Below are positions 23,748-33,988 of a DNA stretch of 64,000 bases, piece by piece. The translations under genes and the position numbers were made by a program. The notes under the pieces were generated by a model. The model did no database searches and was not told where the DNA came from. It saw nothing but the letters and a program-made list of their open reading frames with translations. Numbering within the stretch: position 1 is the first letter of the stretch; the number at the start of each line of letters is the position of its first letter. Where the stretch lies: NCBI GenBank assembly GCA_027559495.1, contig JAMXSV010000003.1, positions 1,550,001 to 1,614,000 on the forward strand. The letters are read 5' to 3'. Source of the DNA: Aurifilum marmelostoma (Eukaryota > Ascomycota > Sordariomycetes > Diaporthales > Cryphonectriaceae).

Positions 23748-25016
23748 ATGACGGCCAAGGGTCAGGCCGAGGAGAGCGCCGTTAGCAATGGCAAGCGCTC
23801 TGCGGAGGATATGGTGCCAGGAGGTAATGCTGGTCCCGTTGTGGTGAAGAAGGGGAAATACGATGCCATCCCTGGTCCTCTTGGTCTGGCGTCGGCTTCG
23901 CTTGAGGGTAAAGTGGCGCTGGTTACTGGTGCTGGTAAGTCATGTCTCTATTACTTGGTTGCCATTGTCTATGATTTTTTTTTTTTTTTTTCTTTTTGAA
24001 GTTCTTGTTAATTCCGTGATGTTGTCCTGGGTTGCCGATCATGACCGAGACGGACTCCGGGTGGGGATGTCCGGTTCGCCGATGTGGCCCGCAAACTTCA
24101 CCGGGGATAGATGGGAGGACGTCCTCCACGTCCACACACCAAGACAATAACACTATGTACTTTTGACTCATGTGTATCGCACCCACAGGTCGTGGCATAG
24201 GCCGCGAGATGGCCCTCGAACTGGGCCGCCGCGGCGCCAAGGTCATCGTCAACTACGCCAGCAGCCTGGCCTCGGCACAAGAGGTAGTAGCCGCCATCAA
24301 GTCCACAGGCAGCGACGCCACGGCCATCCAGGCCGACGTGTCCAAGGTAGACGAGATCGAGCGCCTCTTTGCCGGGGCGCGCGGGGCGTGGGGCCGGCTG
24401 GACATAGTGTGCTCCAACTCGGGGGTCGTCTCGTTCGGGCACGTGGGCGAGGTGACCCCGGAGGAGTTTGACCGGGTGTTTGCGGTCAACACGAGGGCCC
24501 AGTTCTTTGTGGCGCGGGAGGCGTACCGGACGCTCGAGGCGGGAGGCAGGCTGATCCTCATGGGGAGCATCACGGGCCAGGCCAAGGCGGTGCCGCGGCA
24601 TGCGGTGTACTCTGGGAGCAAAGGGGCGGTTGAGGCGTTTGTGCGGTGCATGGCTGTGGATTTCGGGGACAGGAGGATCACGGTGAACGCGGTTGCGCCG
24701 GGGGGCATCAAGACGGATATGTATCATGCTGTTTGTCGGGAGTATATCCCTCGAGGGGAGGGGCTGGGTGATGAGGAGGTTGACGAGGTAAGTCGAGGTC
24801 CTCTTTTTATGTGTGTGTGTGTGTGTGTGTATGTATATGTGTCATCATCAGAGGCACAAGACTGACATTCTTTGTTGCAGTATGCTGCTGGCTGGTCTCC
24901 CATGCATCGTGTTGGCCTTCCCATCGATATTGCCCGGGTGGTCTGTTTCCTGGCGTCGCAAGATGGCGAGTGGATCAACGGCAAGGTCCTGGGCGTTGAT
25001 GGTGCTGCTTGTATGT

Positions 25017-25018
<2 letters not shown>
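23748..25018 (+). CDS. 1,3,8-trihydroxynaphthalene reductase-like SDR (DHN-melanin type)
   Basis: NADPH-dependent short-chain dehydrogenase that, in this family, reduces tetra- or trihydroxynaphthalene in DHN-melanin synthesis. Exons are 23748-23934, 24189-24787 and 24881-25018, in phase, 307 aa. After a variable N-terminus comes KYDAIPGPLGLASASLEGK, a hallmark of fungal naphthol reductases. The cofactor motif TGAGRGIG (60-67) is assembled across intron 1. NSG is at 139-141; the catalytic residues are Ser189, Tyr203 and Lys207. GSITGQAKAVP and the ending DGAACM match the melanin (BUF1-type) group better than versicolorin reductases, which have a different Ser loop and no terminal Cys-Met. Intron 1 holds a T run, intron 2 a (GT)10 repeat, and a (GT)15 repeat starts right after the stop codon. 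Its 3' end faces the DUF1643 gene. Confidence 0.92.
24811..24830. repeat. (GT)10 microsatellite in intron 2 of the reductase
   Basis: Ten GT units directly after the start of intron 2, between the donor at 24788 and the acceptor at 24880. Confidence 0.9.

Positions 25019-25048
<30 letters not shown>
25019..25048. repeat. (GT)15 microsatellite abutting the reductase stop codon
   Basis: Fifteen GT units begin at the base after TAA (25016-25018), so they lie in the 3' UTR. Confidence 0.9.
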
Positions 25049-25050
<2 letters not shown>

Positions 25051-25191
25051 CTTAGGGATTGTCATATAGATCAGGATCATAGTATTGTTTTCTGTTTCGA
25101 CCGTTATATTCCCATTGATATAGTAGATGTCTTTGGTGAAACATTTAAATTGTCATTCATAATAACTATCACTATGTATTATTTCCTTACC

Positions 25192-25794
25192 TCAAGTGAC
25201 CACAGAAGGGAGAAACGGAAGCAGAGGCTGTTCTTTTCTCACATACAACGGATGGCGAGGCTCTCCGCCCCCCGTACAACCAAGACACAAGAAATGCCTC
25301 CCAGCACCAGCAGTCCCCCTCTGAGATACAAGGCGCGCCGTTCTTTGCGCACCCTGCCTCCGCAGAGCCCTCGGCACGTTACCCCAGGCACACACGACGT
25401 GCTCGAACTTGGAGGCAGCATACCAAAGCCAGTAGTCAGCCAGGAGGAACTCCTCATCGGGGTTGCCCTCGTCCGCCATAGCTGCTGCTGCTGCTGCTGC
25501 TGCTGCTGTCTCTAGGCGCTTCTTCAGGTCGACAGGAGACGTCGCCCGCAGGCCCCACAGGTTGAAGACGCAGATGGCCCCGTACCCGTCCCGGCGCGCA
25601 AAGCCTACGCAGCGCCTGATGGTCGGGTCGTCGGCCTGGGCGTCGGCGGTGCTCGGGTTCAGCATGACGAAGGCGAGGGTGGGGAGGGATGGGTCCCAGG
25701 TCCGGGTGAGCCACCAGCGGTATTGCTGGCAGGAGGAGATGTGGGCATCTCTGGTCGGTCTTGGGTCCTTTTCTTGTTCGTATATTTGGGACAT
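25192..25794 (-). CDS. DUF1643 family protein
   Basis: Single-exon protein of 200 aa in the DUF1643 family, which is common in bacteria and patchy in fungi; its biochemical role is not established. Family blocks are RWWLTRTWDP, FVMLNPSTADAQADDPTIRR, CVGFARRDGYGAICVFNLWG, LRATSPVDL, HVVCAWGN and the C-terminal FLCLGCTGGGEPRHPLYV. Between RATSPVDLKKRLET and the next block sits a run of nine alanines encoded by a CTG/CAG repeat (25483-25509), where bacterial members usually have a short Gly/Asn-rich segment. It is convergent with the reductase and divergent from the P450. The absence of introns and the bacterial-type family would fit an old horizontal transfer, but that is inference. Confidence 0.75.
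   Translation of the reverse strand: MSQIYEQEKDPRPTRDAHISSCQQYRWWLTRTWDPSLPTLAFVMLNPSTADAQADDPTIRRCVGFARRDGYGAICVFNLWGLRATSPVDLKKRLETAAAAAAAAAMADEGNPDEEFLLADYWLWYAASKFEHVVCAWGNVPRALRRQGAQRTARLVSQRGTAGAGRHFLCLGCTGGGEPRHPLYVRKEQPLLPFLPSVVT
25483..25509. repeat. CTG/CAG trinucleotide repeat encoding poly-alanine
   Basis: About nine CTG units on the plus strand, read as GCA/GCU-type alanine codons on the minus strand within the DUF1643 gene. Confidence 0.85.
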
Positions 25795-26366
25795 GATCCT
25801 TGATCAGATCGAGTGCAGGGCTTTAGTATTGATAGAGGTCAGTATTGGGCCACATGGAGGTCGCAACCAATAGGTGGGTCGTGAGCAACTGAGATACAGG
25901 GCTCAGGCCTGGTAGGGCATCCGAATAGCGGGTATTGGACACTATCTGGAAGCCTAGAGCGGGGTTGTGGACAGGGGGCCACAGGCAGGGAGGGCCAGTA
26001 GCTGGTCAGCAGTTGGTCAGTCCGGGCGGGTATAGTACAGTTTTAGGGTCAAGTCTAGCTGAGTCCGCCAGCTCCTTCGTCCCTCCCTCCTCCTCCTTCT
26101 CCTCCTCCTCCTCCTCCTCCTCCCGTTATCTCCTCCTTTCCTTGTCTTCTTTCAAGATCATCAAGTTTCCGAGCCGACTCATCCATGAACCCTGCCGAAA
26201 TGCAAGAGACTATTGCAGAACCAGCTGGCTGGTAACAGTAACGGCGGGCGTCAGCTATATTGCTGGCAAGAAGACTGTATCCTCCTCTGTCGCCCGGAGG
26301 TCACTTGGAACCACCCAACGTATTCTCGCCGTACAAAGAGGGGCTCCTGACAGCAACGACAGCAAC
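25795..26366. promoter_or_regulatory. Divergent spacer between DUF1643 gene and P450
   Basis: A 572-bp region between two divergent starts, expected to carry both promoters. It includes a pyrimidine tract, mainly (TCC)n, at about 26087-26123 upstream of the P450. No binding site can be assigned. Confidence 0.4.
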
Positions 26367-28202
26367 ATGGACTCAACCAGGGCACTCATCATCCGGGCCA
26401 TCGTCGGCCTTGTTGCCCTGGCACTCGCTCGATTCTTCTACCGGCTGTACAGAGTCAGGACCTTGTTCAGAGATGCTGTTCGGAAACATGGCGTCGTAAG
26501 TCTCGACACCCTGGATCGTCCTCCTCCAGCCTGGATCACGGAGAGGCATGATGATCAGACAACTGACGCGCTGAGATGACAGAAAATGCCGCCACATTCG
26601 TTCTGGTTCGGACACCTGGCAGTCATGGGAAAGGTCATCATGAAGTATCCTCCCGACCTGCTCCCAATGATCCTTCCCAAGCTTGTCGCCGACGAGTATC
26701 CAGAAGTCGCCTCTCAGGGACTCATCTACATGGACTCCTGGCCCTTTAGCTATCCCATGGTGGCCGTCCTCAACCCAGACATGATCGCCCAGTTCACCCA
26801 GGATGTGTCCCTGCCCAAGCACCCAACCATGATCACCGAGTTCACGCCCCTGACCGGGTGCAAAGACCTCCTGAACCTGGAGGGCAAGGAGTGGAGGATG
26901 TGGAGGTCCATCTTCAACCCTGGCTTCTCCGTCAAGAACCTGATGGCTCTCATCCCCTCGTTCCTGGAGGAGATTGATGTGTTCAGGGACTGGCTGCTGG
27001 AGGTGGCGGACTCGGATCAGGTCGTGCCTCTGGACGATCGGGCCAGCGCCCTTGCTACTGACGTTATAGGCCGAGCAACTCTGTAAGTAATCTCAGGTGT
27101 GTCTCTCTTTTTCTCTAGGCATCGCTGATTGTGTTTCTTTTCATCCTGAAGAGGCATACGACTGGACTGTCAAGTGCGCAAGAATGCCCTCTTCGAGGCC
27201 ATCAAGGAGCAGATCAAGCATCTCATCGTCGACGGCAGCCCACCGAGTCTGTTGAAAATGATGAACCCCATCAGACCCTTTCGTATACGCAAGAACAACC
27301 GCGTGATGCAAGACTTTCTCCAACCGCTCATCCAGGAAGCCGTGATCAAACACAACAACCAGGGCAGCAGCATCTCCGTCCAGAAGGAGGAGCCAAAGAC
27401 CATCATGTCGCTCGCCGTCAAGGCCTATGCCAACGAGGCACAACAGCCTGCGCCCAAGGGCACGACTCATCAGGTAGATGCAACCTTTGTGGACTTCGCC
27501 ATTGCCCAGTTCAAGATCTTCATCCTGGCCGGCCATGACACCACATCCTCGGCCCTGTCCTTTGCATACCACCTCCTCGGCAAGCACCCAGCAGCCCTCG
27601 GGACCATCCGCGCAGAACACGATAGCGTCCTCGGTCCAGACCCTGGCCAGGCCCGGGCCGCCCTCACCGCCAACCCACAGCTCCTCAACCAGCTCCCCTA
27701 CACCTCGGCCGTGATCAAGGAGTCCCTCCGCCTCTTTCCACCCGTCGCCTCGGTCCGCATAGGCTCCAAGGATTTCTTTCTCGTCCATCCGGAGACAGGC
27801 CAGCGGTTCCCCACCGCCGAAATGATGCTCCTGAGCTGCCACGCAGCCGCACACCGCACCCCAGAATTCTGGCCACGCCCAGACGAGTTCGTGCCCGAGC
27901 GCTGGCTGGCCCGCGAGGGCGAACCCCTGCACGTACGGAAGAACGCCTTTCGTCCCTTTGAGCTGGGGCCGCGCGGCTGCATCGGGCAGGAGCTCGCGCA
28001 GCTGGAGCTGCGGGCTATCCTAGCCATGACAATCCGGGAGTTTGAGATCCGGAGCGTCTATGCTGAGGACGACCCGGAGTGGATGGGGGATCAGTGTTAT
28101 CCGTGCAGCACGCCCGGCGATTTCGCCACGGGGCATCCGAGGAAGTCTCTGCCTGTGAGGGTGACGAGGCGGGTCTGCACGCCGGGGAAGAAGGAAGGTT
28201 AA
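26367..28202 (+). CDS. Cytochrome P450 monooxygenase (STCS/AflN, CYP59-like)
   Basis: Microsomal P450. Exons are 26367-26495, 26583-27082 and 27152-28202, in phase, 559 aa. An N-terminal anchor (IIRAIVGLVALALARFFY) is followed by the hinge PPHSFWFGHL. The oxygen-binding I-helix motif AGHDTTSS lies near residue 336, ExxR (ESLR) near 400, and the haem loop FELGPRGCIG has its Cys at about 486. The block EWRMWRSIFNPGFSVKNLM is typical of the group annotated as sterigmatocystin STCS/AflN-like; I assign the subgroup from recollection of family patterns, so it is tentative. Substrate unknown. The nearest metabolic neighbour is the naphthol reductase about 1.35 kb upstream. No polyketide synthase is in the window. 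Confidence 0.9.
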
Positions 28203-28414
28203 TATGGGCTGTGAGTCTTGTGACGGGCAAGAAATGTGCTTTGTATACATAATACAATCACACGTGACGTTCAGGATTGGGTAATCAGCAAAGACTTGTG
28301 ATGGCCATTGGATAGATACCTATCTATTACCTTTTCCACTTGACACGGTGCATATGTGCCTTGCTTTCGCGGCCTTTCTCAGCTCTCTGTCGTGATTGAT
28401 CCTGCTTCCCCCCC

Positions 28415-29643
28415 TCACTTGCCAAAGCTCGCAAGCATAGCAGTAAGCTCGTCCTGTCTCTTTAGTGCATCCTCAAAAGTGGCATATCGGCTCTCGTCCC
28501 CGTCCGTAAACGCCTCATACAAGGCCCCAATATTCCTCGCCGGCATCGGGAGGCTCTCCTGCCAGTCTGCCCACGCCCACTCCACAGGTTTGACAGTATC
28601 ACTCGCCCTGTCGTACAGCTGGACCAGAAACTCACCACCAACACCGGTGTGCGGCCACACGGGCGCCGTGAGCCGCACGCTGCCCTTGTCGCCGCTGATG
28701 ACCCACGACAGGGCTGGCTCCTCGGACTGGGGGAAGGTCGTGCCGCTGCGCCAGGTCGCCAGGAGGGTGGCGTCTTCCCTGGTGACGTTGGACGGCGGGA
28801 TGGAGGCGGTCAGGGCGAGCAGGTCCGGGACGTTGGTCTGGACCTGCTCGAGGGTGTTTCCTGTTGCGTCTACGACGCGGACCGTGGGCCGCTGGATCTG
28901 CAGCAGGGTGTGGATGTCCGTCACGTCGTGAAACACAGACCGTATCGCGTCCCACTCTTTGACGACGGCAAAAGGTTTAGCAAGATCCTTGCTCCAATGA
29001 TCCCATCGAAGACGGGGTCGCACTCACGATGCCCAAACCAGATGGTGAACGGGTTCCCGCCAAACTCGACATCCGTAAAGTGCCTCGCCACAACAGGCAC
29101 CGTCCCCTCCTCGAAGGGCGACGCGCCCTTGTTCCCGTTCATCCTGAACTCGCTGTTGAACACGCGCCCGAGCACGCCGCTCTCCACAGCCTCCCGGACC
29201 TTGACAACATACGGCGCCAGCCTCGCCTGCGTCCCCACCGCGGTCCGGCTGCCGCCCCGCGCCGCCAGCCCCGCCAGCTCCCGCGCGACCCGGGCGTTCT
29301 CGGCCAGCGGCCACTCGGCCAGCACGTCCTTGCCGGCCTCGAGGCTGGGCGCGACGGCCTCGCGGTGGCGGAAGCAGCTGATGCAGCTGACGACGAGGTC
29401 GACGTCCGGGTCCGCGGCGAGGTCTGCTGCGGACGCGTAGGCGCGCAGGCCCCGCGGCGGGCTGGGGAGGCCAAAGGCCGCTGCGGCGAGGCGGGCGGCC
29501 TCGGGGGTGGTGTTGAGGAGGCCGGTGATCTGGAAGCGGGCCTGGCCTCGGGGGGAGAGGAGGTAGGGGAGGTGGGCTTCTCTGGCCCAGCCTGATTTGG
29601 AGTTGGCTGAGAGGCCGATGAGGGCTACGCGGATGGGGGGCAT
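28415..29643 (-). CDS. Gfo/Idh/MocA-family oxidoreductase (fungal Gal80-like)
   Basis: NAD(P)-dependent sugar dehydrogenase fold; fungal relatives include Gal80 and D-galactose 1-dehydrogenase-like proteins. Exon 1, 29643-29028, begins MPPIRVALIGLSANSKSGW with the Rossmann GxG variant typical of Gal80 types. ISCFRHREAVAPSLEAGKDV and LAEWPLAENARVARELAGLA carry the usual second half of the nucleotide domain; the catalytic EKP of classic members is replaced by EWP. The 71-bp intron 29027-28957 contains GCTAAAC as a branch site and joins FGH to QWDAIRSVFHDVTDI. Exon 2, 28956-28415, encodes the beta-sheet domain (ALSWVISGDKGSVRL) and ends at a stop; 385 aa in all. With EWP in place of EKP the protein may be a regulator or act on an unusual substrate. 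Confidence 0.82.
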
Positions 29644-29661
29644 GTTTGTTACCTTTTTTTT

Positions 29662-29675
29662 GGGGGGGGGGGGGG
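29662..29675. repeat. Poly-G run, 14 bases
   Basis: G14 preceded by T8, in the leader or promoter of the Gal80-like gene, about 20 bp upstream of its ATG. Confidence 0.9.
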
Positions 29676-30413
29676 AGAAAGTGTGTATTTGGGGCGTCAC
29701 TTTGGGGCAAGGGGTCATTTGTGTTGAGATATTTGATCATTAGAATAGGCTGGTCTTTTATAGGTTTCTGTGGATATTATAAGTTGCAGGTTGTTCAAGT
29801 CCGCTCGAAGTCGCACATCGGAGGGATGCGATGCAGTGGCATGTAGACTTCTCCGTAGTCATTCCGCATATCACCAATGGATGTCTACATGCAGTATTGC
29901 TGGTGTTCCCTAGTGTAATAGTATCTCATGATTAATCCAATATACCTCTAGGAACCTGCATTTGACATGCAAGTAGGCCAGAGGGCCATATTTCTTCCGG
30001 TGCACCCAGTGTTCGTCAGAACTATATGTCAGCAACAACCATCAACCACCACAATAGATTCGTATCATGATCCTGACCCCTCATGCATACACTCTATCCT
30101 TGGCTCAGAAGCAAAAGCCATAGAGTAGCAAGGTACAATTCATCGAGATCTTGCTTCCCCCACTAAAGGAGGAATTGGCATACCGAAGTCCGAAATCTAT
30201 CCTGCCATCGGAATCAGCTGACAAACACATGCTTGGATATGTCAGCAGCCTTGTAAGCCTGTCTGGATTGAGACACTGCTAAGTGTTGATCTGAGTTCAG
30301 CATGTTGTAGGGAGGGTTGACAAGTTGTGAGTGTCAAAGAGAACTTTGTTATTTGCTTGTGCATATATGTAGAAAGCCTCAAGGTGATGCATCAACAGAT
30401 ATCTCAAAACCCA

Positions 30414-30430
30414 CCCCCCCCCCCCCCCCC
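30414..30430. repeat. Poly-C run, 17 bases
   Basis: Uninterrupted C run in intergenic sequence. Confidence 0.9.
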
Positions 30431-31447
30431 TTCTTCCTCTTATCCTCTAGAAAGAAACGATTAACAGGATCTGCTGCCCCGTATGGACCATTTCCGTACC
30501 AACCTCTTTGATCAAGTACACAGTATGGTGCTGGACATGCTGAATCTACTTAGATAGATGGAGTTAGTGATGGTAATTACTCTCAATATAATAACTAATT
30601 ATTGCATTGTTTGTCTCTGATTCTCTGAACCCACTATGATACTTTGGCTGAGCTTCCTTTGGGCCTGGTTGCTTAATGTTCACCTACTGTAATGTCAAAA
30701 TCAACAATACAATCTATCAGAGTTCATCCACATTTCTCACTAGAGCCTAGTCTAGAATATTGTGTACCTCCTACTTGTGCATGTTCGCGATCCCATCAGC
30801 AACAAGGGCTGGGCCTTGGACACAGTTGCACCTCAACAGCAGTGAGTCACATTTAATAGTGAGGCTCTCTACAACTACTCTTTGTCTTTCCAGTGGCTTC
30901 CAATATACAATAAACTTCAAGTGATGTACTTATTCAAATAAACTAGGGTAGTTGCAGTGACTGGACCAGACATCCATTGATTAGATGCCAAGAGCCACAA
31001 AATGATTCAAGGACATGTCGCCTTGAAGCTTCTAGACACAGCAGCCCTGGAGAGTCAGGAAAAGACAAGATTAAGCCTTCAAATGTCCTCGCAGAAACCT
31101 ATGCCTCATTGTTCCACACGGTTCCAACCAGCTGGGCACGATCGTTCGACATAAAGCGCAGCTTTTCAAACGCAGGTGATATGGCATCTGGAGCAACTAA
31201 ACACACAGCATGATCAACTTCTTGCCAGGACATTACAACCTTAACACTGCACATCGTGTCTTGGGAAGAACAGCACGACACAACTCAGAAGCATCACTAC
31301 TGAGACATCCTCGTCTAATTATCTTTCCGTTCTCTTTCACTCTCCTTCTTCGTTGCTCCCACGACAACAGCCAAACCACAAAACGCACAAACAAAAACCC
31401 CAACACACATTTACTTTTCATCTCCCCTCCCAGAAAAAAACACAACC

Positions 31448-32321
31448 ATGCCTCAGTACCGCTACTGCCCCTGCCTCAAGTGCGAACAAAAGTCCGCCCA
31501 CTCCAGACGCTGCACCTCGGACCACTGCCTGATCTGCGCCCAGCAGGACGCCGACCCCCTCCAGCGGCGGCCCTTCCGCAGCCGGGAGGACATCGAGTCC
31601 GACTTTGACCAGATGGCCCGCGACTGCCGCGCCTTTGACCGCTGCCTGCGCCCTTTCACCGAAACCCTGGAGCGGTTCAGGCGGTGCGAGACGAAGTTCC
31701 TGGAGACGAGCCCGTCCTTGGGTCGGAGGCGCCGGTGGGAGTGCAGCATTGCTCTGCGCGAGGCGGAGAATACGTGAGTGGCCCCGTTCTCTCTCTTGCC
31801 AATTCTGTTTGTTTTTTTTTTTTTTTTTTTTTTTTTGAGAGAGAGAGGGAAAGAAAGAAAGAAATAAATAAAAAAAAAGTCTGACTGGAAATAATAGCCT
31901 CTTTGGTCGAGCAACAGCGGTCTTGATGACCTACCTGGCCCTGAAGAGTAAGTTCATCCTCCACCATGTAACGAACAAACCTACCCTACCATCAAACCCT
32001 GCTCGGGCTTCCTAGAGTACACAATGCCTGCCTCGTCCAAACTCAACGAAATCAACCCAGAGCCAATCTGCCAGCTAACACATGGGAACAAAACACCCCT
32101 CCCCAGGAGAACGCGCCCACGCAGAGCTCAAGAGTCTGCTCCCCCACGAGCCGCAGGCGCCCAAGGGTTACAAGGCAAAGAGGAACTTTGGCCAGGTGGA
32201 CATTCTCGAGCCCGGAGAGAAGGAGTGGAAGCCCTACGGGGCTGGGCGCGCATACTGGTCGTTCGAGCCGGAGGACGTGTCTGACAATCTTTCCGAGACT
32301 CCTCTATCTGCTTCGATCTAG
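31448..32321 (+). CDS. Hypothetical protein, 196 aa, three exons, Cys-rich N-terminus
   Basis: Family not recognised. Exons are 31448-31773, 31898-31947 and 32107-32321, joining in phase. The N-terminus MPQYRYCPCLKCEQKSAHSR plus CTSDHCLICAQQD has seven Cys and two His in 35 residues, a pattern that could bind zinc. The middle is helical and charged. Exon 2 adds TLFGRATAVLMTYLALK, possibly an amphipathic helix. The last exon is rich in charged and aromatic residues (KRNFGQVDILEPGEKEWKPY). Intron 1 contains 25 T followed by a purine-rich tract. Zinc binding is an inference from the Cys spacing only. Confidence 0.65.
31812..31836. repeat. Poly-T run, 25 bases, inside an intron
   Basis: T25 in intron 1 of the gene at 31448-32321, followed by (GA)n and AAAG repeats. 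It is the longest homopolymer in the window. Confidence 0.9.
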
Positions 32322-32766
32322 GCATTGCCCACTCGGCGTTTGCGTGGAAGAAAAGATTCTTAGAAAGAAAAGGCAGGCGAGAACAAAGAAACAGGCAGGA
32401 GATGAGGTTATAATTAGTATTAGAATACCCAAGCATATTTAACATCTCCTCAACACGACGGGACCGTCGAGAAAAGACATTACTGAAATACAATCGATTC
32501 GTGCCCCAAAGGACATTATATTTGACATTAATTCGCATAGATGACATGTCTAAAGTCCGTTAACCACAACACAGTCCACGCCGTCCCAAATGCCGACGCC
32601 ATATAATTCTGCCAAAGGTATCAAGGACCGTCGGATGTAAAAGATCATGGGTCCGTCCAGTCCCCGTGCGCCGGCTTTTTTCGAAATCTTGAAAAATACA
32701 GAGAGTCTTTATTTTGCACACCCTAAAATCAACTCCATGTGATGCAAGCATCTTCCAGGACCAGAA
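32322..32766. other. Convergent spacer
   Basis: About 445 bp between two convergent 3' ends. No gene seen; presumably 3' UTRs. Confidence 0.6.
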
Positions 32767-33988
32767 CTACACGTCTCTTCGTTGAACAGATGTTGCGGGG
32801 AACTGGTCGGGTCCAGAGTAGCGGGAGCTTGGAGACTCCAGCTCTACCGGTGATGTGACTGATATCGTGGGCATCTCCGCCAGGGGCACGGCCAGCGTTG
32901 CATGGGAGGATTCGCCCGGCATCTCGTAGATTTCTTCCTGTGGAGGAATCTGGTGGAGGTTTTGCAGCCTCGCATTCGCCTTGACAGCCTCAAGGGCACC
33001 CGGCGACCATGGAACCGATGTGCCATCAGACGACGTGAGCCATGTGTTCTGAGACCTTGGGGTGTCCATCGCGGACATTGGATTCTCTAGTTCGGATGGT
33101 CCATAAGACGTGTGGCCAGGGTGTTGGCTCGGAAAGGTGCTGGAATCGTATCCACTGCTGAACGGGCTGTTCTGAGAATTGGCCATCATAGGATGTACCT
33201 CATCATACTGGTGGCTTCGTTTGCGATGACGAGCAATGAAGACGGCTGCTGCGGCCAAAATTGCCACTCCTGCTACAGAAGCTCCAGCAATGATGCCGAT
33301 TTTAGCTCCAGACGAGATACTGCTTTGTTTCGAATCATCACTCTTGTCAGACGTCCCTGTCGAGGTTGTAGTCGATGTTGTGCCCGTAGATGAGGAGGAT
33401 GATGTGGCAGTCGGCGTGCTGCTCGACTTGCTCGGGGTGACGCCTGAAGCCAGGGCCATCCATTGCGATAATGACACGCTGAGGGGTGTGTCCGAAACTC
33501 TGCAATTCGACTGCAGCACTGTCTATAAGGCATCACGTCAATGATCTGGTCAGTTTCATTCCCCAGCCTCAAGACTTCGTAATCGCTGCTTCACAGATCC
33601 TTATATCATTGCTCACGAGCCTCTGCAGGTGCTTCCTCGGTCTCGTAGATCCGGGGCATCTTGGGGGACGGTTCCATATCTTCAGGCCACTTACGAAAGC
33701 ACTGGTCATATCTGCCGCGTCCTGCTGTGCTATGCACCTGGCAGAATTGGTAACGAAATCACCTCCGTTGCTACAAAGACACTCGTTCATGGCCTGAGAG
33801 GTAGCGCCATCGCAGCCGCTGCTGTTGGAGGCCTGGTACATACATGACTGCGTGCCGGAGGGGTAGCCATCAAAGTTGTTCTGGAATTGTGCAGCCGAGG
33901 GTCTGGCGATCGCGAGGAGGAGGAGGACGAGGACGAGGGCGACGGTAAGGTTGGTGGAGGCGAAGAATGGCCTCCGTCGTGAGAGCAT
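32767..33988 (-). CDS. Secreted, single-span membrane protein with Cys-rich ectodomain
   Basis: Exon 1 is 33988-33695 and exon 2 is 33522-32767, in phase, 349 aa. A strong signal peptide (VALVLVLLLLAIARPSAAQF) leads into a small Cys domain with six Cys (QSCMYQ, SSGCDG, NECLCSNGG, ARCIAQ, LQSNCRV). A Ser/Thr-rich stalk, likely O-mannosylated, follows, then one membrane span (IGIIAGASVAGVAILAAAAV) near residue 172 with a basic stop-transfer RHRKRSH, and a roughly 150-residue disordered cytoplasmic tail. The layout resembles fungal surface sensors or CFEM-like anchored proteins, but the Cys spacing is not a clear CFEM. It is a candidate wall or surface sensor. It is divergent from the distant ABC transporter gene. 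Confidence 0.78.

Larger units (their letters stand above)
29644..31447. other. Intergenic, about 1.8 kb
   Basis: Divergent region between the Gal80-like gene and the gene at 31448. It contains an adjacent T8/G14 run (29654-29675) just upstream of the Gal80-like start and a C17 run at 30414-30430. It is AT-rich in the middle and no supported gene is seen. Confidence 0.55.

Noticed and set aside
23748..25018. Versicolorin reductase identity for the SDR
   Set aside because: The KYDAIPGPLG N-terminal block, the GSITGQAKAVP loop and the terminal Cys-Met fit naphthol reductases of melanin synthesis better.
23748..29643. A complete secondary-metabolite cluster
   Set aside because: No polyketide synthase, NRPS, terpene synthase or pathway regulator is present; only a reductase, P450 and oxidoreductase.
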